Assembly: GCA_000754455.1 (NCBI GenBank)
Contig: JNSE01000016.1
Location: forward strand, 1-14,650
Length of the DNA: 14,650 nucleotides
Source of the DNA: an actinobacterium acAMD-2
GTDB lineage: Bacteria > Actinomycetota > Actinomycetes > UBA12327
Reading direction: 5' to 3'
Shown: positions 1-6,363 of the stretch, one piece after another
Position numbering within the stretch: the first letter of the stretch is position 1
How the letters are laid out: each line of letters begins with the position of its first letter
Position numbers and translations under genes: made by a program
Notes under the pieces: generated by a model
What the model saw: the letters and a program-made list of their open reading frames with translations, nothing else
What the model was told of the DNA's origin: nothing
The model's database searches: none

Positions 1-694
1 TGGCTGTCTCGGACAGGCGCACGTTGTCCAAGACCAACTCTGCAGTGTCAGAGGCGCGCAACGACAACTTGTGCCTGACAGCGTTGGCGCTAAATCCTGC
101 GGTCGCTGTTGGCACAACAAATCCGCGGATCCCATCTTGCGTGTTGGCCCACACCACAGCTACATCGGCCACGGTGCCATTGGTGATCCACATCTTGGAC
201 CCGTTGAGAACCCAATCGGATCCGTCGCGCTTGGCAAAGGTGCGCATGCCCGCGGGGTCGGAGCCAAAGTCGGCCTCGGTCAGGCCAAAGCAACCCACGG
301 CCTGGCCACTGGCCAGTTGGGGTAACCATTCCTGCTTGTGTTCTTCACTGCCAAACTTCCAGATCGCGAACATAGCCAGCGAACCTTGAACACTTACTAG
401 CGATCGCAAACCGGAATCAATGGCTTCGAGTTCCATGCACGCTAATCCGTAGGACACCGCACTCATTCCGGCACACCCATACCCGTCGAGGTGCATCCCC
501 AAGAGCCCGAGTTGGCCCAACCCTGCGGCCACCTCATGGACGGGGAGTTCGCCGGCTTCAAACCATGCGGAGATGTGCGGTGCGACTTCGGCTTCAAGAT
601 ATGTCCGCACCGTTTCACGAATGGCGCGTTCTTCTTCAGACAGCAACGAGTCCGCAAGGATCAGGTCAAGCGGTGCAATCGGCTGGCTGCTCAT
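1..694 (-). CDS. gcdH: Glutaryl-CoA dehydrogenase, partial (C-terminus beyond window edge)
   Basis: This acyl-CoA dehydrogenase-family flavoenzyme is predicted to convert glutaryl-CoA to crotonyl-CoA and CO2 in the lysine, cadaverine and glutarate pathway. Only the first 231 residues lie in the window; the family is usually about 390. The reading frame is open and intact to the edge. The ATG at 694 follows a GGAG with 5 nt spacing. Visible signatures are ELEAIDSGLRSLVSVQ (88-103) and GCFGLTEADFGSDP (134-147), the flavin/substrate segment of the family. E90, R97 and S101 have the same spacing as the glutarate-carboxylate-binding Glu, Arg and Ser of characterised glutaryl-CoA dehydrogenases, which separates this from ordinary fatty acyl-CoA dehydrogenases. 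The catalytic Glu lies in the missing part and cannot be checked. The gene starts 42 nt after the upstream FAD oxidoreductase and probably belongs to the same operon. Confidence 0.85.
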   Translation of the reverse strand, partial: MSSQPIAPLDLILADSLLSEEERAIRETVRTYLEAEVAPHISAWFEAGELPVHEVAAGLGQLGLLGMHLDGYGCAGMSAVSYGLACMELEAIDSGLRSLVSVQGSLAMFAIWKFGSEEHKQEWLPQLASGQAVGCFGLTEADFGSDPAGMRTFAKRDGSDWVLNGSKMWITNGTVADVAVVWANTQDGIRGFVVPTATAGFSANAVRHKLSLRASDTAELVLDNVRLSETA

Positions 695-736
695 GATGAC
701 TCCGGTCTGTGCAGGTGGATGAAGCATTGCATGGGA

Positions 737-2122
737 CTAATGCCCGGTGAATCGGCTAGCAAATCGTGCGGGCCAAGCCTGTTTGCCCGTGCGCGCTTCG
801 ATCGAATCCGATGTGGACATTGCTACTAGTCCCGCGTTGACGCCGATCCATCGCAGCGGCTCGGGCTCCCACTGTGGTGATGTGTGGTTGACCCACGGCA
901 GCTGCGTGCGTGGCGTTGAGCGACTCAAGACCAAGTCGGCCAGTGTGCGTCCACCCAGGTTTGATGCGCCCACCCCGTCGCCGACATAACCGCCGGTCGT
1001 ACCCAGGCCGGTGGTCGGGTCCAGTGACACCGAGGCAAACCAGTCGCGGGGAACACCTAGCGGCCCGCCCCAGCGATGGGTGATTTTGGTTCGCTGCAGT
1101 ACGGGGAACAATTCAACTAGGGAACGTTCAAGCTCAGCAAAGATGGCATTGTCGCGATCAAACTCGGGAGCAATACGTGAGCCAAAGTGGTAGGGAGCAC
1201 CACGACCGCCAAACACCATTCGATTGTCAGCAGTGCGTTGTCCGTAAATGATGAGACGTCGGTAATCGCTGAACGTTTCCCGTTCCTTGAGACCGATCTC
1301 ATCCCACATCGCGTCAGGAATCGGTTCGGTTGCGGTAACGAGGGAGTAGACCGGAGTCAACTGTCGTTTGAAACTTCGCAAACTAGGTGTGTATCCCTCG
1401 GTAGCGCGGACCACGATGGGTGCTCGAACAGTGAAGCCTTCGCCCTCAACAGCACCAGCCTTGATATCCAGGACAGGGGAGTGTTCGTAGATGATCCCCC
1501 CGAGCCTTTCCACTGCCAAGGCAAGTCCGCGAACAAGTTTGGCCGGATGAATGGCAGCACAGTCGGGGGTAAAGAGCGCACCCTGCACGTCGGTGGCGTT
1601 CAGTTGCTGCAGTGCCTGAGCCGCATCCAACGAGCGGGTGTGGTGTGGCGTTAAACCGAAGCCCTCAGCCGTGGCAAGTTCCTGTGCGGCTCGATCGGCC
1701 TGGGCCTGGGAACGAATGAGGGTCAAAGTGCCGCCCTTGGCAAAATCGGCATCAATGTCTTCGGTGCGTAAAACGCGATCGACTTCATCGACTGCGTCCA
1801 CGAGGTGTTCGTGCAGAGCTAGTGCCTGCTCTCGCGACGATCGAGCCGCAACAGCATCGATAGAAGCCGGGAATAGCGCAGAACACCAGCCACCATTACG
1901 TCCCGAGGCACCAAAACCAGCAACGTGCGCATCCAGCACGACGACCTTGAGGTCGGGCTGTTGCTTTAAGAGGTAGTACGCGGTCCACAAACCGCTATAT
2001 CCAGCACCAACGATGGCCACATCAGCAGACAACTGTCCGGACAGGACTGGTCGATCGCTGTGTCGCAGATCATCGGGCAGGCTGTCCCACCACAACGACA
2101 GGTCCTTGTAGTCATCAGTCAT
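737..2122 (-). CDS. DAO-family FAD-dependent amine oxidoreductase (PuuB-like)
   Basis: The 461-residue protein belongs to the D-amino-acid oxidase/glycine oxidase fold family that includes gamma-glutamylputrescine oxidase PuuB. Such enzymes oxidise a primary or secondary amine to an imine that hydrolyses to an aldehyde. The N-terminal Rossmann motif is GAGYSG (39-44), with an acidic residue ending the second strand (D64). ASGRNGG (72-78) is the family's second FAD-contacting loop. A C-terminal FAD-closing segment, GGYVGDGVGASNLGG, is also visible. There is no signal peptide, so it is probably cytoplasmic. The ATG at 2122 lies 6 nt after the stop of the FMN-binding gene, with no strong Shine-Dalgarno, so translation is likely coupled. 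It is clearly related in architecture to the second DAO protein at 10534. The substrate cannot be read from sequence; putrescine, a gamma-glutamylated amine or another omega-amine are all possible. Confidence 0.85.
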   Translation of the reverse strand: MTDDYKDLSLWWDSLPDDLRHSDRPVLSGQLSADVAIVGAGYSGLWTAYYLLKQQPDLKVVVLDAHVAGFGASGRNGGWCSALFPASIDAVAARSSREQALALHEHLVDAVDEVDRVLRTEDIDADFAKGGTLTLIRSQAQADRAAQELATAEGFGLTPHHTRSLDAAQALQQLNATDVQGALFTPDCAAIHPAKLVRGLALAVERLGGIIYEHSPVLDIKAGAVEGEGFTVRAPIVVRATEGYTPSLRSFKRQLTPVYSLVTATEPIPDAMWDEIGLKERETFSDYRRLIIYGQRTADNRMVFGGRGAPYHFGSRIAPEFDRDNAIFAELERSLVELFPVLQRTKITHRWGGPLGVPRDWFASVSLDPTTGLGTTGGYVGDGVGASNLGGRTLADLVLSRSTPRTQLPWVNHTSPQWEPEPLRWIGVNAGLVAMSTSDSIEARTGKQAWPARFASRFTGH

Positions 2123-2128
2123 GACGAA

Positions 2129-2776
2129 CTACCGCTTCCACTGGCGGATGTAGTCCGGAACCGCAACGCCAACCGGAAGATCGGGCGCATCGATGGGTTC
2201 GCCGAAGTGTTCAGTGAGGGGAACCACTCCGGCCCAGACCGGAAGTTCCACATCAGCTGGCACATCATCGGGCGGCCCAGCGCTGATTTTGACGGAGGAC
2301 TCGTTGAGGTCCAGAGCCAGGACCATGGTGGCCTTGTCTTCTTGTTCGTTCGGGTGCCGGGCCTCATCCCATCGACCCGGAAGCAGGTGATCGCTGATGA
2401 CCTGCAGGGCAGCGGCCTTTTCTTGGCCCTCCACTACACGGCAAGTTCCCAGCACCATGACGCTGCGGTAGTTCATGGAGGATTCAAACACCGATCGAGC
2501 AACGACCAATCCATCAAGCAAGGTCACCGTCAAGCACGTGCTAACACCCGTGGCTAATTGAGTAAACAGGCGTGACTTGGAGGAGCCGTGGATGTAAAGC
2601 CTGTCCCCATTGCGAGCAAAGGCCACAGGCAGGACGAAGGGCTGATCGCCATCTATGACGCAGATGTGGGCAACAAGCGCAGCATCCAAGATCGCCTGCA
2701 GATCAGCCAGATCGTGCGAAGCAAGTTCAGGTAAGCGTTTGCTACGCGTTCGATCAGTGTGACCTGGCGAACTCAC
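2129..2776 (-). CDS. FMN-binding split-barrel protein, pyridoxamine 5'-phosphate oxidase-like family
   Basis: The 215-residue protein resembles the Pyridox_ox_2/NimA-like branch of the FMN-binding split barrel. Supporting segments are the strand pattern HICVIDGDQPFVLPVAFARNG followed by LYIHGSSKSRL, the middle VFESSMNYRSVMVLG, and the C-terminal VKISAGPP...WAGVVPL typical of this branch. Members bind FMN, heme or F420 and few have a proven function. The start chosen is a GTG at 2776 that overlaps the aminotransferase stop as GTGA and sits 6 nt after TTGGAG. A TTG at 2788 would add four residues but lacks such a site. A cofactor role (pyridoxal phosphate or flavin) beside a PLP aminotransferase and an FAD oxidase is tempting, but nothing in the sequence demonstrates it. 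It is probably not the biosynthetic PdxH, whose characteristic C-terminal motif I do not see. Confidence 0.75.
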   Translation of the reverse strand: MSSPGHTDRTRSKRLPELASHDLADLQAILDAALVAHICVIDGDQPFVLPVAFARNGDRLYIHGSSKSRLFTQLATGVSTCLTVTLLDGLVVARSVFESSMNYRSVMVLGTCRVVEGQEKAAALQVISDHLLPGRWDEARHPNEQEDKATMVLALDLNESSVKISAGPPDDVPADVELPVWAGVVPLTEHFGEPIDAPDLPVGVAVPDYIRQWKR

Positions 2777-4167
2777 AGGATGCTCCAAGCCTCCGTGAGC
2801 ACGCTACGCAGAATAGATTCGATGTCGTCAAATTCCTTTTGACCTGCAACCAGCGGCGGAGCGAGTTGGACAACGGGGTCGCCACGGTCATCAGCTCGGC
2901 AGTACAGGCCGGCATCAAAGAGCGCCTTCGACAAGAATCCGCGCAGCAGTCGCTCGGACTCGTCGTCGTTGAAGGTTTCCTTGGTGGTCTTGTCCTTGAC
3001 TAGTTCGATTCCATAGAAGTAGCCCGCTCCCCGGACATCGCCGACGATGGGCAAGTCCAGGAGCTTTTCCAGGGTTGACCTAAAGCCATCTTCGTTTTCC
3101 CGCACGCGCTCGTTGAGACCTTCGCGTTCAAAGATGTCCATGTTGGCCGAGGCGGCGGCCATGGCAACGGGGTGCCCTGCCCAGGTAAATCCATGAGCAA
3201 ACGAGACATTGCCCTTGGAGAAGGGTTCAAAGATGCGATCGCTGACCACCATGGCGCCTGCTGGTGCATAACCCGACGTCAATGCCTTAGCAAAGGTGAT
3301 GATGTCAGGAGTGACACCGAAACGGTTCATGGCGAAGTAGTCACCAATGCGACCAAAGGCGCAGATCGTCTCATCGGCGACCAAGAGAACGTTGTAGCGG
3401 TCACAGATTTCGCGCACGCGCTCAAGGTATCCAGGAGGCGGTGGGAAGCAGCCACCCGCATTTTGGACCGGTTCAATGAAAACAGCAGCGACAGTGTCGG
3501 GACCTTCAAACTCGATCATTTCCGCAATGCGATCCGCGGCCCACAATCCGAAGTCCTTGATGTTGTCTGCATGCTCGGGTGCGCGATAAAAGTTTGTGTT
3601 GGGAACTTTAAGTGCACCGGGTACCAGCGGCTCAAAGGGTTCCTTCATGCTCGGAACTCCGGTGAGGGAAAGTGCTCCGTGCGGAGTGCCGTGGTACGCA
3701 ATGGTTCGGCTAATGACTTTGTGCTTGTTGGGCTTGCCAGTCAATTTGAAGTACTGCTTGGCCACCTTCCATGCGCTCTCGACGGCTTCACCACCGCCGG
3801 TCGTAAAGAACACGCGGTTCAGGTCACCAGGCGCGCGCTGGGCGATGCGCTCAGCTACCTCAATGGCCTTGGGGTGCGCGTAACTCCAGATCGGGAAGTA
3901 CTCCAACTCCTTGGCCTGCTTGGCCATCGCGTCGGCGATTTCATCACGGCCGTGACCGGCGTTGACGACGAAGAGCCCAGAGAGCCCGTCGAGGTACTTA
4001 CGCCCCTGGTCGTCCCAAATGTAGGCACCTTCACCCTTAACGATGACGGGCACGTGGCCACCATCGTTGAAGCTCGAGTGGCGTGTGAAGTGCATCCACA
4101 GGTGCTTGCGCGCCTTTTCAGCTAACGCATCAGCGCCAAATTCAGTGACATTCTGAGACATGTTCAT
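2773..4167 (-). CDS. Class III omega-aminotransferase (GABA / putrescine / beta-alanine type)
   Basis: This PLP-dependent fold-type I aminotransferase (464 residues) is of the omega-amino-acid:pyruvate or diamine aminotransferase group. Using the ATG at 4167, the phosphate-binding TTGGGEA lies near 122-128, YHG near 158-160, VADET with the cofactor-ring Asp265, and the Schiff-base Lys294 in TFAKALTSGY. GFTWAGHP follows near 326-333. All catalytic residues are present. The length and the FIEPVQNAGGCFPPPPGY segment fit the SpuC and beta-alanine:pyruvate group rather than classical GabT. Likely substrates are putrescine, GABA or beta-alanine, giving an aldehyde or semialdehyde. The ATG overlaps the stop of the Lrp-family gene as ATGA; an upstream in-frame TTG (4179) and a downstream ATG (4161) are alternatives. 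The end overlaps the next gene as GTGA. Amino-acceptor and substrate choice are not readable from sequence. Confidence 0.88.
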   Translation of the reverse strand: MNMSQNVTEFGADALAEKARKHLWMHFTRHSSFNDGGHVPVIVKGEGAYIWDDQGRKYLDGLSGLFVVNAGHGRDEIADAMAKQAKELEYFPIWSYAHPKAIEVAERIAQRAPGDLNRVFFTTGGGEAVESAWKVAKQYFKLTGKPNKHKVISRTIAYHGTPHGALSLTGVPSMKEPFEPLVPGALKVPNTNFYRAPEHADNIKDFGLWAADRIAEMIEFEGPDTVAAVFIEPVQNAGGCFPPPPGYLERVREICDRYNVLLVADETICAFGRIGDYFAMNRFGVTPDIITFAKALTSGYAPAGAMVVSDRIFEPFSKGNVSFAHGFTWAGHPVAMAAASANMDIFEREGLNERVRENEDGFRSTLEKLLDLPIVGDVRGAGYFYGIELVKDKTTKETFNDDESERLLRGFLSKALFDAGLYCRADDRGDPVVQLAPPLVAGQKEFDDIESILRSVLTEAWSIL

Positions 4168-4652
4168 CGTGTACCCCAAGTGTAGATTTGCTTCCGAAGT
4201 TTCAGGTAGACGAAACTCTCGGTAGTGCGCACGCCTGGAATGGCGCGGATCTTTTGGTTGAGCAACTCAAGCAGTCGGTCATCATCTTCACAGACAACTT
4301 CGACGAGCAAATCGAACGAACCAGCGGTAATGACAACGTAGGAAACTTCGGGTATCTCCGCCAATGCGTCGGCGACTGTTTCCATATCTCCGTCAGTACC
4401 AATCCCGATCATCGCTGCGCGTGGAAACCCCACTTGCATCGGATCGGTAACCGCCACAATTTGCATCGCACCGGTGGATACCAACTTGGCTACCCGCTGA
4501 CGCACTGCTGCCTCAGACAGGCCGACGACTTTGCCAATAGCGGCGTACGGTCGGCGACCGTCTTCTTGTAGTTGCTCAATGATTGCCTTGCTCACATCGT
4601 CCAAAACGACTGTTTCAGTGCGATCCCGGATGGGTGAGACGGAGGCGACCAT
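4164..4652 (-). CDS. Lrp/AsnC-family transcriptional regulator
   Basis: The 162-residue protein has the standard two-domain layout. Residues 17-66 form an AsnC-type helix-turn-helix (LDDVSKAIIEQLQEDGR..., recognition helix around SEAAVRQRVAKL at 46-57). Residues about 75-150 form a RAM ligand-binding domain. Family members are dimers to octamers that sense amino acids or related metabolites and bind arrays of sites. The first gene of the leftward run, it faces the aldehyde dehydrogenase gene across a repeat-rich 207-nt region, so it probably controls both runs and itself in response to a polyamine or omega-amino acid. The ATG at 4652 has no well-spaced Shine-Dalgarno (GGAG lies 14 nt away) and no in-frame start exists close upstream. 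A leaderless or weakly initiated message is possible. The stop overlaps the aminotransferase start as ATGA. Confidence 0.92.
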   Translation of the reverse strand: MVASVSPIRDRTETVVLDDVSKAIIEQLQEDGRRPYAAIGKVVGLSEAAVRQRVAKLVSTGAMQIVAVTDPMQVGFPRAAMIGIGTDGDMETVADALAEIPEVSYVVITAGSFDLLVEVVCEDDDRLLELLNQKIRAIPGVRTTESFVYLKLRKQIYTWGTR

Positions 4653-4694
4653 GGGTCTATTCTGCTCTCCATTCGGAAAGCGAGCAAGTGAATC

Positions 4695-4740
4695 CGTAGT
4701 CTTAAGTCCCTATTAGTACGAATTTCGTAGTCTTTAGTCC
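4695..4740. repeat. Pair of 15-bp direct repeats, 31 bp apart, candidate operator
   Basis: CGTAGTCTTAAGTCC at 4695-4709 recurs as CGTAGTCTTTAGTCC at 4726-4740, 14 of 15 identical. The start-to-start distance of 31 bp is close to three helical turns, so both copies face the same side of DNA. Shorter TAGT cores also occur at 4697, 4714, 4728 and 4735. This spacing and AT-biased core fit cooperative binding by an Lrp/AsnC multimer encoded next door. The operator role is inferred. Confidence 0.6.
4717..4729. promoter_or_regulatory. 13-bp perfect hyphenated dyad TACGAA-T-TTCGTA
   Basis: TACGAA (4717-4722) and TTCGTA (4724-4729) are exact inverted arms around a single T. One further pair on each side partly matches, and the right arm overlaps the second 15-bp direct repeat. 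Lrp/AsnC sites are typically about 15-bp AT-centred dyads, so this is a plausible core site for autoregulation. Binding is inferred. Confidence 0.5.
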
Positions 4741-4769
4741 TAAAACCCTGCGTTAACCGTTGGCCTGAC

Positions 4770-4814
4770 CTAGGGTTGTGCCTAGAAGTGGGCCTAGATC
4801 TGGTCTAGATCTAG
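4770..4814. repeat. Phased CTAG array upstream of patD
   Basis: CTAG occurs at 4770, 4782, 4794, 4805 and 4811, giving spacings of 12, 12, 11 and 6 bp. CTAG is generally under-represented in bacterial genomes, so five copies in 45 bp is striking. Within the array, CTAGATCT is repeated exactly at 4794-4801 and 4805-4812, 11 bp apart, about one helical turn. The array lies between the candidate -35 box and the patD start and may be an operator array. Its function is unknown. Confidence 0.55.
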
Positions 4815-4816
4815 CC
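4791..4816 (+). promoter_or_regulatory. 26-bp imperfect dyad, possible operator or leader hairpin
   Basis: The left arm is GGC, a bulged C, then TAGATCT (4791-4801). The right arm is AGATCTA then GCC (4807-4816), around a 5-nt centre GGTCT. Ten base pairs can form if the C is bulged out. As DNA it could bind a dimeric regulator; as RNA it could be a hairpin 44 nt ahead of the patD start codon. The sequence alone does not choose between these. Confidence 0.45.
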
Positions 4817-4859
4817 TGCGAACAGGGCAGATCACAGTCGGAGCGCAAGGGAGCACGCC

Positions 4860-6290
4860 ATGAGTCGAGTAGTTCGCAATGTGATCAATGGAGAAGTTGT
4901 CGATGCGGCCGATGGTCGAACGTCTGACTTAATTGATCCGACCACAGGTGAGGTGTTTGGCACCGCAGCTCTAAGCAGTAGCGCCGATGTTGACCGCGCG
5001 TATGAGGCAGCGTCTAAGGCGTTCGAGACCTGGCGCGATACGACTCCGGCTGAGCGTCACACCGCAATGCTCAAGATCGCTGACTTGATCGAAGCGCGCT
5101 CTGAAGAGTTCGTCCAGGCCGAAGTCCAAAACACCGGCAAGCCGATTGGCTTGACCGAGTCGGAAGAAATTCCTCCGATGCTCGATCAGATTCGATTTTT
5201 CGCTGGCGCTGCACGCGTTCTCGAAGGTCGCGCCGCTGGTGAATACATGAGTGGTCACACCTCGTTTATTCGTCGCGAACCCATCGGTGTGATTGGACAA
5301 GTCACTCCGTGGAACTACCCCATGATGATGGCCGTGTGGAAGTGGGCGCCAGCCATTGCGGCGGGCAACACGATCGTGATGAAGCCATCGGACACCACAC
5401 CGGTGACGACCTCACTCATGGCCGAAATCATCAATGAAGTTCTGCCCCCTGGCGTATTCAATGTGGTGTGTGGTGACCGCGAAACCGGCAAATTGGTGGT
5501 GGAGCACCCCCGTGCTGACATGGTGGCCATCACCGGTTCCACCCGCGCCGGAGCCCAGGTAGCCGCCTCGGCAGCCCCAGACATTAAGCGGGTCCACCTC
5601 GAGCTCGGTGGCAATGCGCCCGTCATTGTTTTTGATGATGCAGATGCCGAAGCTGCGGCCGAAGCGATCGCTGTTGCTGGCTTCTTTAATGCCGGTCAAG
5701 ACTGCACTGCAGCGACTCGCGTTATCGCGACTCCTGGTATTTACCCCGCGCTCGTTGCTGCGTTAACGGAGCAGGCCAAGAACACGGTGACGGGTCCGCC
5801 ATCAAATGTGGATGCGTTGTACGGCCCCTTGAACAACGCCAACCAATTGGCTCATGTGTCCAGTTTCTTTGACAACGTGCCGGCCCACGCGGTGGTGAAT
5901 ATCGGTGGGGCTCGAGTAGGGGAGTCGGGCTACTTCTTTGCACCCACGATTGTTTCCGACCTTAAGCAAGGCGACGAGATGGTGAAGCGGGAAATCTTTG
6001 GCCCAGTCATTACGGTGCAACAGGCCGCCGATGAAGCTGAGGCACTGAAGTGTGCCAATGACACCGAGTACGGCTTGTCATCGTCGGTGTGGACGGCGGA
6101 CTTTGGGCGGGCCATGCGGATGTCGCGCAGCCTGGACTTTGGCTGCGTGTGGATCAACACCCACATCCCCTTCCTTTCTGAAATGCCACACGGTGGCTTC
6201 AAGCACTCGGGCTATGGCAAGGACCTGTCCATGTACGGATTCGAGGATTACACCCGTATTAAGCACGTCATGGCCAATATTGAGCCGTAA
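4860..6290 (+). CDS. patD: Gamma-aminobutyraldehyde dehydrogenase (aldehyde dehydrogenase superfamily)
   Basis: This 476-residue NAD(P)-dependent aldehyde dehydrogenase, close in length to PatD/YdcW (about 474), is predicted to oxidise 4-aminobutanal from putrescine to GABA; 3-aminopropanal or 5-aminopentanal are plausible too. Motifs are complete: TPWNYP with N152, the cofactor Lys175 in VMKPSD, GSTRAG (226-231), general-base E248 in LELGG, catalytic Cys282 in NAGQDCTAATR, and E378 in REIFGPV. The GQDCTAA context and the PWNYPMMMAVWKWAPAIAAGNTI stretch resemble aminobutyraldehyde dehydrogenases more than succinate-semialdehyde enzymes. The ATG is well placed after AAGGGAG (4847-4853). It is the first gene of the rightward run, with 73 nt before potD. 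Betaine-aldehyde dehydrogenase is the main alternative, but the polyamine context argues against it. Confidence 0.85.
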   Translation: MSRVVRNVINGEVVDAADGRTSDLIDPTTGEVFGTAALSSSADVDRAYEAASKAFETWRDTTPAERHTAMLKIADLIEARSEEFVQAEVQNTGKPIGLTESEEIPPMLDQIRFFAGAARVLEGRAAGEYMSGHTSFIRREPIGVIGQVTPWNYPMMMAVWKWAPAIAAGNTIVMKPSDTTPVTTSLMAEIINEVLPPGVFNVVCGDRETGKLVVEHPRADMVAITGSTRAGAQVAASAAPDIKRVHLELGGNAPVIVFDDADAEAAAEAIAVAGFFNAGQDCTAATRVIATPGIYPALVAALTEQAKNTVTGPPSNVDALYGPLNNANQLAHVSSFFDNVPAHAVVNIGGARVGESGYFFAPTIVSDLKQGDEMVKREIFGPVITVQQAADEAEALKCANDTEYGLSSSVWTADFGRAMRMSRSLDFGCVWINTHIPFLSEMPHGGFKHSGYGKDLSMYGFEDYTRIKHVMANIEP

Positions 6291-6363
6291 ATACTGCACA
6301 AGGCTTCGATTTTCGCAGTACGTTGTACTCACCAAGCACCCGTCCAGTTAAGGGAAAGGCATC
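6291..6363 (+). promoter_or_regulatory. patD-potD spacer with a hairpin
   Basis: The 73-nt spacer directly follows the patD stop. TACTGC (6292-6297) and GCAGTA (6315-6320) are exact inverted arms with a 17-nt loop, and the potD ribosome site AAGGGAAAGG follows near 6351-6360. No U-run follows the hairpin, so it is more likely an mRNA processing or stability element than a terminator. It could let the binding-protein gene be expressed differently from patD. No clear internal promoter was seen. Confidence 0.3.

Larger units (their letters stand above)
4653..4859. promoter_or_regulatory. Divergent control region between the regulator and aldehyde dehydrogenase genes
   Basis: These 207 nt hold no gene. 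They must contain the promoters of both divergent runs, and they are dense in repeats: a 15-bp direct repeat and a 13-bp dyad on the regulator side, and a CTAG array ending in a 26-bp imperfect dyad on the patD side. A possible rightward promoter is TTGGCC (4760-4765), 17 nt, TAGAAG (4783-4788), which would put the transcription start near the 26-bp dyad. The match is only fair. No convincing leftward -35/-10 pair was found. The layout suits binding of a multimeric Lrp-type protein, and possibly of a second regulator. Confidence 0.7.

Noticed and set aside
1187..1654. Plus-strand open frame of 155 codons inside the first FAD oxidoreductase
   Set aside because: It lies antisense to an intact conserved gene and has no family resemblance.
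3172..4125. Long open frame (317 codons) on the plus strand opposite the aminotransferase
   Set aside because: The opposite strand encodes a complete aminotransferase with all catalytic motifs; the plus-strand translation shows no recognisable domain and looks like a codon-bias shadow.
4768..4816. CTAG array as a CRISPR or phage attachment site
   Set aside because: The units are far too short and lack spacer-repeat structure, and there is no integrase, cas gene or tRNA nearby.
4860..6290. Succinate-semialdehyde or betaine-aldehyde dehydrogenase
   Set aside because: The cysteine context GQDCTAATR and the polyamine neighbourhood fit an aminobutyraldehyde dehydrogenase better; betaine aldehyde is kept only as a minor alternative.
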